Both the position numbers and the translations under genes were made by a program. From Welwitschia mirabilis (lineage: Eukaryota; Gnetophyta; Gnetopsida; Welwitschiales), in the NCBI GenBank assembly GCA_051453625.1, contig JBOZIK010000001.1, positions 193,340,292 through 193,404,291 on the forward strand: DNA of 64,000 nt, given 5' to 3'. The stretch's first letter is position 1. Every line of letters starts with the position of its first letter. A model generated the notes under the pieces. The model did not search any database. It had not been told where the DNA came from and saw only the letters and a list, made by a program, of their open reading frames with translations. This document shows positions 61,154 through 64,000 of this stretch, one piece after another.

Positions 61154-61481
61154 AAGGTTAAGTTTTAGTAGTTGTTAGAGCCATTCATACCCATGTTTAC
61201 CACTAGGATCATGGTCAATGTCATAATCACTCTTCAAGATAATCAGTTATGGGAGGATTAGCATGAGGATTTTATAAAAACCATGTAGATTTATTATTGT
61301 AAGAAGGATTTTTTAGTACATGATCATATTGTTAGATTATATTTGTCAATTGATGTCAAACTAATATCTCTTGTGTAGTGCAAAATGTTGTATCTAGTGT
61401 GAAGATGAGATTGAGTTTTACAGGTGAAAGAATTAGACAAAAAATGCACCAGAAACCTACTAAGATAAACTACCCTCTAGT

Positions 61482-61841
61482 GGGGGTCAACCAGATCCTA
61501 AAAGGGTTAACTACACCTGAAGCTGTTGCAAGAAAAATGGACTAAACCCAGAGGAGTTGACTGGATTCTGATGGGATGGATTAAACCTATAACCTAAAAG
61601 TCAGTTTTCCTGGATCAAATGAAAAGGGGTCGACTAGATTTTCATGGGGTCGACCATATTTGAGGAACTAACAGCCAGGCCGAGAGAAATGAGGTCGATC
61701 AAATGTTTATGGGGTCGACCGGATCTGAGAAGATGATAAACAATAGTTCTAGACCGAGAGGCAAGGGATCGACTGGACCCAGGATGGGGTCGACTGAGCC
61801 CACATGGGGTTGACCAGATTTTTGTGGGGTAGACTGAACGG
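61482..61841. repeat. GTCGAC array with 20-bp spacing in the Copia D LTR
   Basis: About eleven copies of GGGGTCGACYRGAT-like units lie here. Clear starts are at 61626 and 61646, 61691 and 61711, and 61766, 61786, 61806 and 61826, so neighbours within clusters are exactly 20 bp apart. Weaker copies are near 61482, 61503, 61551 and 61572. Confidence 0.9.
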
Positions 61842-61963
61842 CGCAGAAAAGTAAAGTTCTAAATGTTATGTATCTGTTTCCAAGCCGTTACCTAACTGTT
61901 TTCTAGTCGTTTATAGCCATTGGAGGCACAATTCATTTGTGATAAATCCTATTAGCCCTCCAT

Positions 61964-61972
61964 TATAAATAG
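61964..61972 (+). promoter_or_regulatory. TATA box of the Copia D LTR
   Basis: TATAAATAG is preceded by a C-rich CCCTCCAT stretch, as in plant LTR promoters. The bases from 61967 on recur at 62137 after the gap. Confidence 0.6.
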
Positions 61973-62036
61973 CTATGCTATTATTGACTTAGAGATCTTT
62001 TGGGCATTATTCTTATTTAGCATGATTATTATAGAT

Positions 62037-62136
62037 NNNNNNNNNNNNNNNNNNNNNNNNNNNNNNNNNNNNNNNNNNNNNNNNNNNNNNNNNNNNNNNN
62101 NNNNNNNNNNNNNNNNNNNNNNNNNNNNNNNNNNNN
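62037..62136. other. assembly gap, 100 N, with duplicated flanks
   Basis: The ~70 bp before the gap (from 61967) and after it (62137-62205) are near copies, differing at several positions. Confidence 0.9.
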
Positions 62137-62801
62137 TAAATAGCTATGCTATTATTGACTTAGAGATCTTTTGGGCATTATTATTATTCGGCATAATCAT
62201 TGTAGATCTAAAAGATCAAGGTGTACTTTCATTGATGTATCATTATATTGTTTCATGTCCGATTTAGGAGATCAATCATTGGCACAAGAGCTTCATTCAA
62301 AATTAGATCTAAGAGCTTCATCATTGTGATCTATTGGAGAAGATCTCCATTCATTATATTACTACAGAATGTGTGATATCTGTGCGATTAAGACATCACC
62401 ACATCACATCCATTACTTGCAAAGGTTGAGATTTAGCTTGTACAAGTCCATTATGAAGGTTGAGACTTAGCCTGTAAAAGTCCACTTATTAGGATTAGAG
62501 GTGAACCTAGAAAACCTATGGAGTAACAGAGATTTGAGATCAAGCTTGGGAGAAGCTGATTGTCGAGAGTGGAGTAGGGAAGTTCCCAAATCACTATAAA
62601 TCAGGTGTGCATCGAATTTAATAGTTTGTGCTTTTTATTATTGACTCCATACTTTCAGTTTTTTATTATTATATGTATATTATTGAATTAGTTACTTTCA
62701 TATGCAAGCCATGCTTAGATAGATCTATTTTAGTTTTTAGGCATTAGTTTTTGAAAGAACCTATTCACACCCCCCCTCCCAGGGTTCTCGATCCTATCAT
62801 T

Positions 62802-62819
62802 TGGTATCAGAGTAAGGTT
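62802..62819 (+). promoter_or_regulatory. tRNA-iMet primer-binding site of Copia D
   Basis: TGGTATCAGAGTAAGGTT directly follows the LTR. GAGC has changed to GAGT by one transition. Confidence 0.85.
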
Positions 62820-62866
62820 AAGTCATTTTCTTAGATCTTAATCAATCTAGACTTTAGAACCCTTCA

Positions 62867-63600
62867 ATGGCTACTCTTCTTGATGAATTTTTTAGCATGA
62901 TGTCCCTAAATACCTGTGCCTTTATCTATTTTCTCTGGATAGTATATGGTTATATTTTTAAACAGATTGCAGCAAGTAAAAACTCATAGGGATCAAGTGA
63001 AAGAGACAAAAGAAATGCTCTAGAACATAATAAAGAAAGGAGACTCTCTTTTATGGCTTTTATGCCAACATTGCAGAATGTGCTAAAATTTTTAGTCCAT
63101 GATGATAATGAAATGAGAAATGAAGATCAAGATAATTTAGAAGATACTTGTCAAGAGTTGTATCAAGAGTGTGAAAAACTAGCTAGAAGGATAAATGACC
63201 TAAACAAGGTTATAAAATTCCTCACTAAGGAAAAGAATAATTTAGAATCAAGTTTTGAAAGAGTCAAATCCAAAAACACTGACCTCACTTTGCAAGTAAA
63301 AGAATTATCATATTTTGTTAACATTTTTTCAAGTGGATCTGCCAAATTGAAACAAGTACTTAGAGTTCAAAAACTATTTGAAAGCAAATCAAGTATTGGG
63401 TTCATCTCTCAGAAATCTTAAGCACAGCAAAATCATGTAACCAGTTATGATAATTTTCTTTCAAAGCTTACTTGTCATTTCTGTGGAAAAATAGTCCATT
63501 CAAAATTTATGTGCAATGCTAGAAAATTAATGTTGTTTTCAAATTTTGTTAGTTCCTCTCCATTTAAGTTTATTCCTAAAAAGGATGTACCATATAAGTC
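62867..63600 (+). pseudogene. Copia D gag with zinc knuckle
   Basis: An ATG at 62867 opens MATLLDEFFS, and the frame soon breaks. The 122-codon frame 63053-63421 encodes the long Lys/Glu-rich coiled-coil part of SIRE-type gag (EDQDNLEDTCQELYQECEKL and later LKQVLRVQKLFESKSSIGF). A perfect CX2CX4HX4C knuckle, CHFCGKIVHSKFMC, follows at 63473-63514, after a stop at 63419. The usual N-terminal capsid part is mostly missing, so gag has an internal deletion. Confidence 0.8.
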
Positions 63601-64000
63601 TAAAAAGACTATGTGGGTGAAAGCTAATGATCTTAAAAGTTTGTTGATTCAGACAGCTTTCAAAGTTTCAAATAGCACAAGATGATATCTTGATAGTGGA
63701 TTTTCAAGACACATTATAGGAGATAAATCTAGATTCAAACATCTAAGCCACTTTGATGGAGGAGAAGTGACTTTCGGAGACAACGGAAGAGCAAAAATAG
63801 AAGGCATTAGAAGCATTGGTGGAGGTAACCTTCCTAGAATTAATAAAGTTCTATATGTAAGTGGTTTGAAGAACAATTTATTGAGTATTAGTCAATTTTG
63901 TGACAAAGGTCACAAAGTAGTTTTTGATCAATTAAAATGTAAAATTGTGCATGGAAATCGAATGATGTGATTCTTAGAGCTAGTAGAAGAGATAATGATT
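63601..64000 (+). pseudogene. Copia D protease and start of GAG-pre-integrase (runs off the window)
   Basis: YLDSGFSRHIIGDKSRF at 63686 is the Copia protease active site (W.LDSGCSRHMTGD) with the catalytic Asp kept. The Trp before it is a TGA stop. VTFGDNGRAKIEG, INKVLYVSGLKNNLLSISQFCDKGHKVVFD follow, as in the SIRE lineage. A stop at 63968 replaces a residue before FLE. The plus-strand frame 63767-63970 covers the C-terminal half. Confidence 0.85.

Larger units (their letters stand above)
58540..61160 (+). repeat. tandem array of the ~850-bp R850 repeat
   Basis: Corresponding blocks recur about 850 bp apart. The GATTTGGATAG/GACTTGGATAG/GATGTGGATAG block is at 58576, 59550 and 60405. The GGGGGTAT..TGCTAAGG / GAGAGTATAATGTTGAGG block is at 59137 and 59985. 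The ACTTAATAATCAA block is at 59306 and 60157. The monomer itself contains ~100-bp subrepeats around TTGGATAGATCA. Two N gaps fall in the array. The reverse-orientation relative is at 1-830. Confidence 0.7.
61330..62799 (+). repeat. 5' LTR of SIRE-like Copia D
   Basis: It starts TGTTAGATTATATTTGTCAA followed by TTGATGTCAAA, the decayed form of the TTGGCATTGATGCCAA motif at SIRE-type LTR starts. It ends TTCTCGATCCTATCA, two bases before the primer site. A 100-N gap (62037-62136) lies inside. The ~1.4-kb size is in the range of this lineage. Confidence 0.8.

Noticed and set aside
61482-61841. CRISPR-like array
   Set aside because: The 20-bp step has no unique spacers and the units are degenerate palindromic sites in a plant LTR.

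Overview
This window is nuclear DNA of a plant, most likely a seed plant. The sequence is very AT-rich and CpG-poor. It is filled with decayed LTR retrotransposons of plant lineages: Athila-like and Tekay-like Ty3/Gypsy, a second chromodomain-type Gypsy, and SIRE-like and other Ty1/Copia. LTR pairs differ at roughly a fifth of positions by eye, so most elements are old and slowly removed. That would fit a gymnosperm-type genome, but this is inference and I cannot name a species. Nine N runs show that this is a draft assembly.

Layout. Positions 1-830 hold an inverted copy of a ~850-bp repeat that recurs in tandem at 58.5-61.2 kb. Positions 1320-2660 form a T-poor domain, and 3.05-3.7 kb holds a LINE-type reverse transcriptase tail. 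From 5.2 to 12.1 kb there is a head-on inverted pair of long Tekay-like LTR ends, one inserted in the other. From 13.0 to 21.8 kb a Copia reverse transcriptase gene is split by a complete but dead Gypsy element (13461-21070). That element has both LTRs, a degraded 5-bp target duplication, a tRNA-iMet primer site and a 1.7-kb hierarchical minisatellite in its leader.

The only convincing host-gene sequence is at 23.1-24.0 kb: a putative first exon of a glutamate-receptor-like (GLR) gene with a signal peptide and an upstream CpG-retaining stretch. No later exon is visible. From 27.6 to 56.1 kb there is a four-level nest. SIRE-like Copia Y is cut by Copia X, X is cut in its RNase H by Tekay-like element B, and an LTR of B is cut 6 bp from its outer end by an Athila-like element C (41811-52350, perfect CACAC target duplication). 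A further B LTR lies at 54.3-56.1 kb. A primer-binding site and a GC/CpG-rich block of unknown origin follow at 56.1-58.1 kb. The window ends in the 5' part of a SIRE-like Copia element (LTR 61330-62799, then gag and protease), whose LTR carries a 20-bp-period GTCGAC array.

No intact transposon gene was found. Reading frames are broken, often where Trp codons are expected, which fits C-to-T decay of methylated DNA. No RNA gene, CRISPR array or bacterial-type system is present. The most unusual structures are the two independent ~20-bp-period arrays inside retrotransposon leader or LTR DNA, the lone GLR exon and the CpG-rich block at 56.6-58.1 kb.
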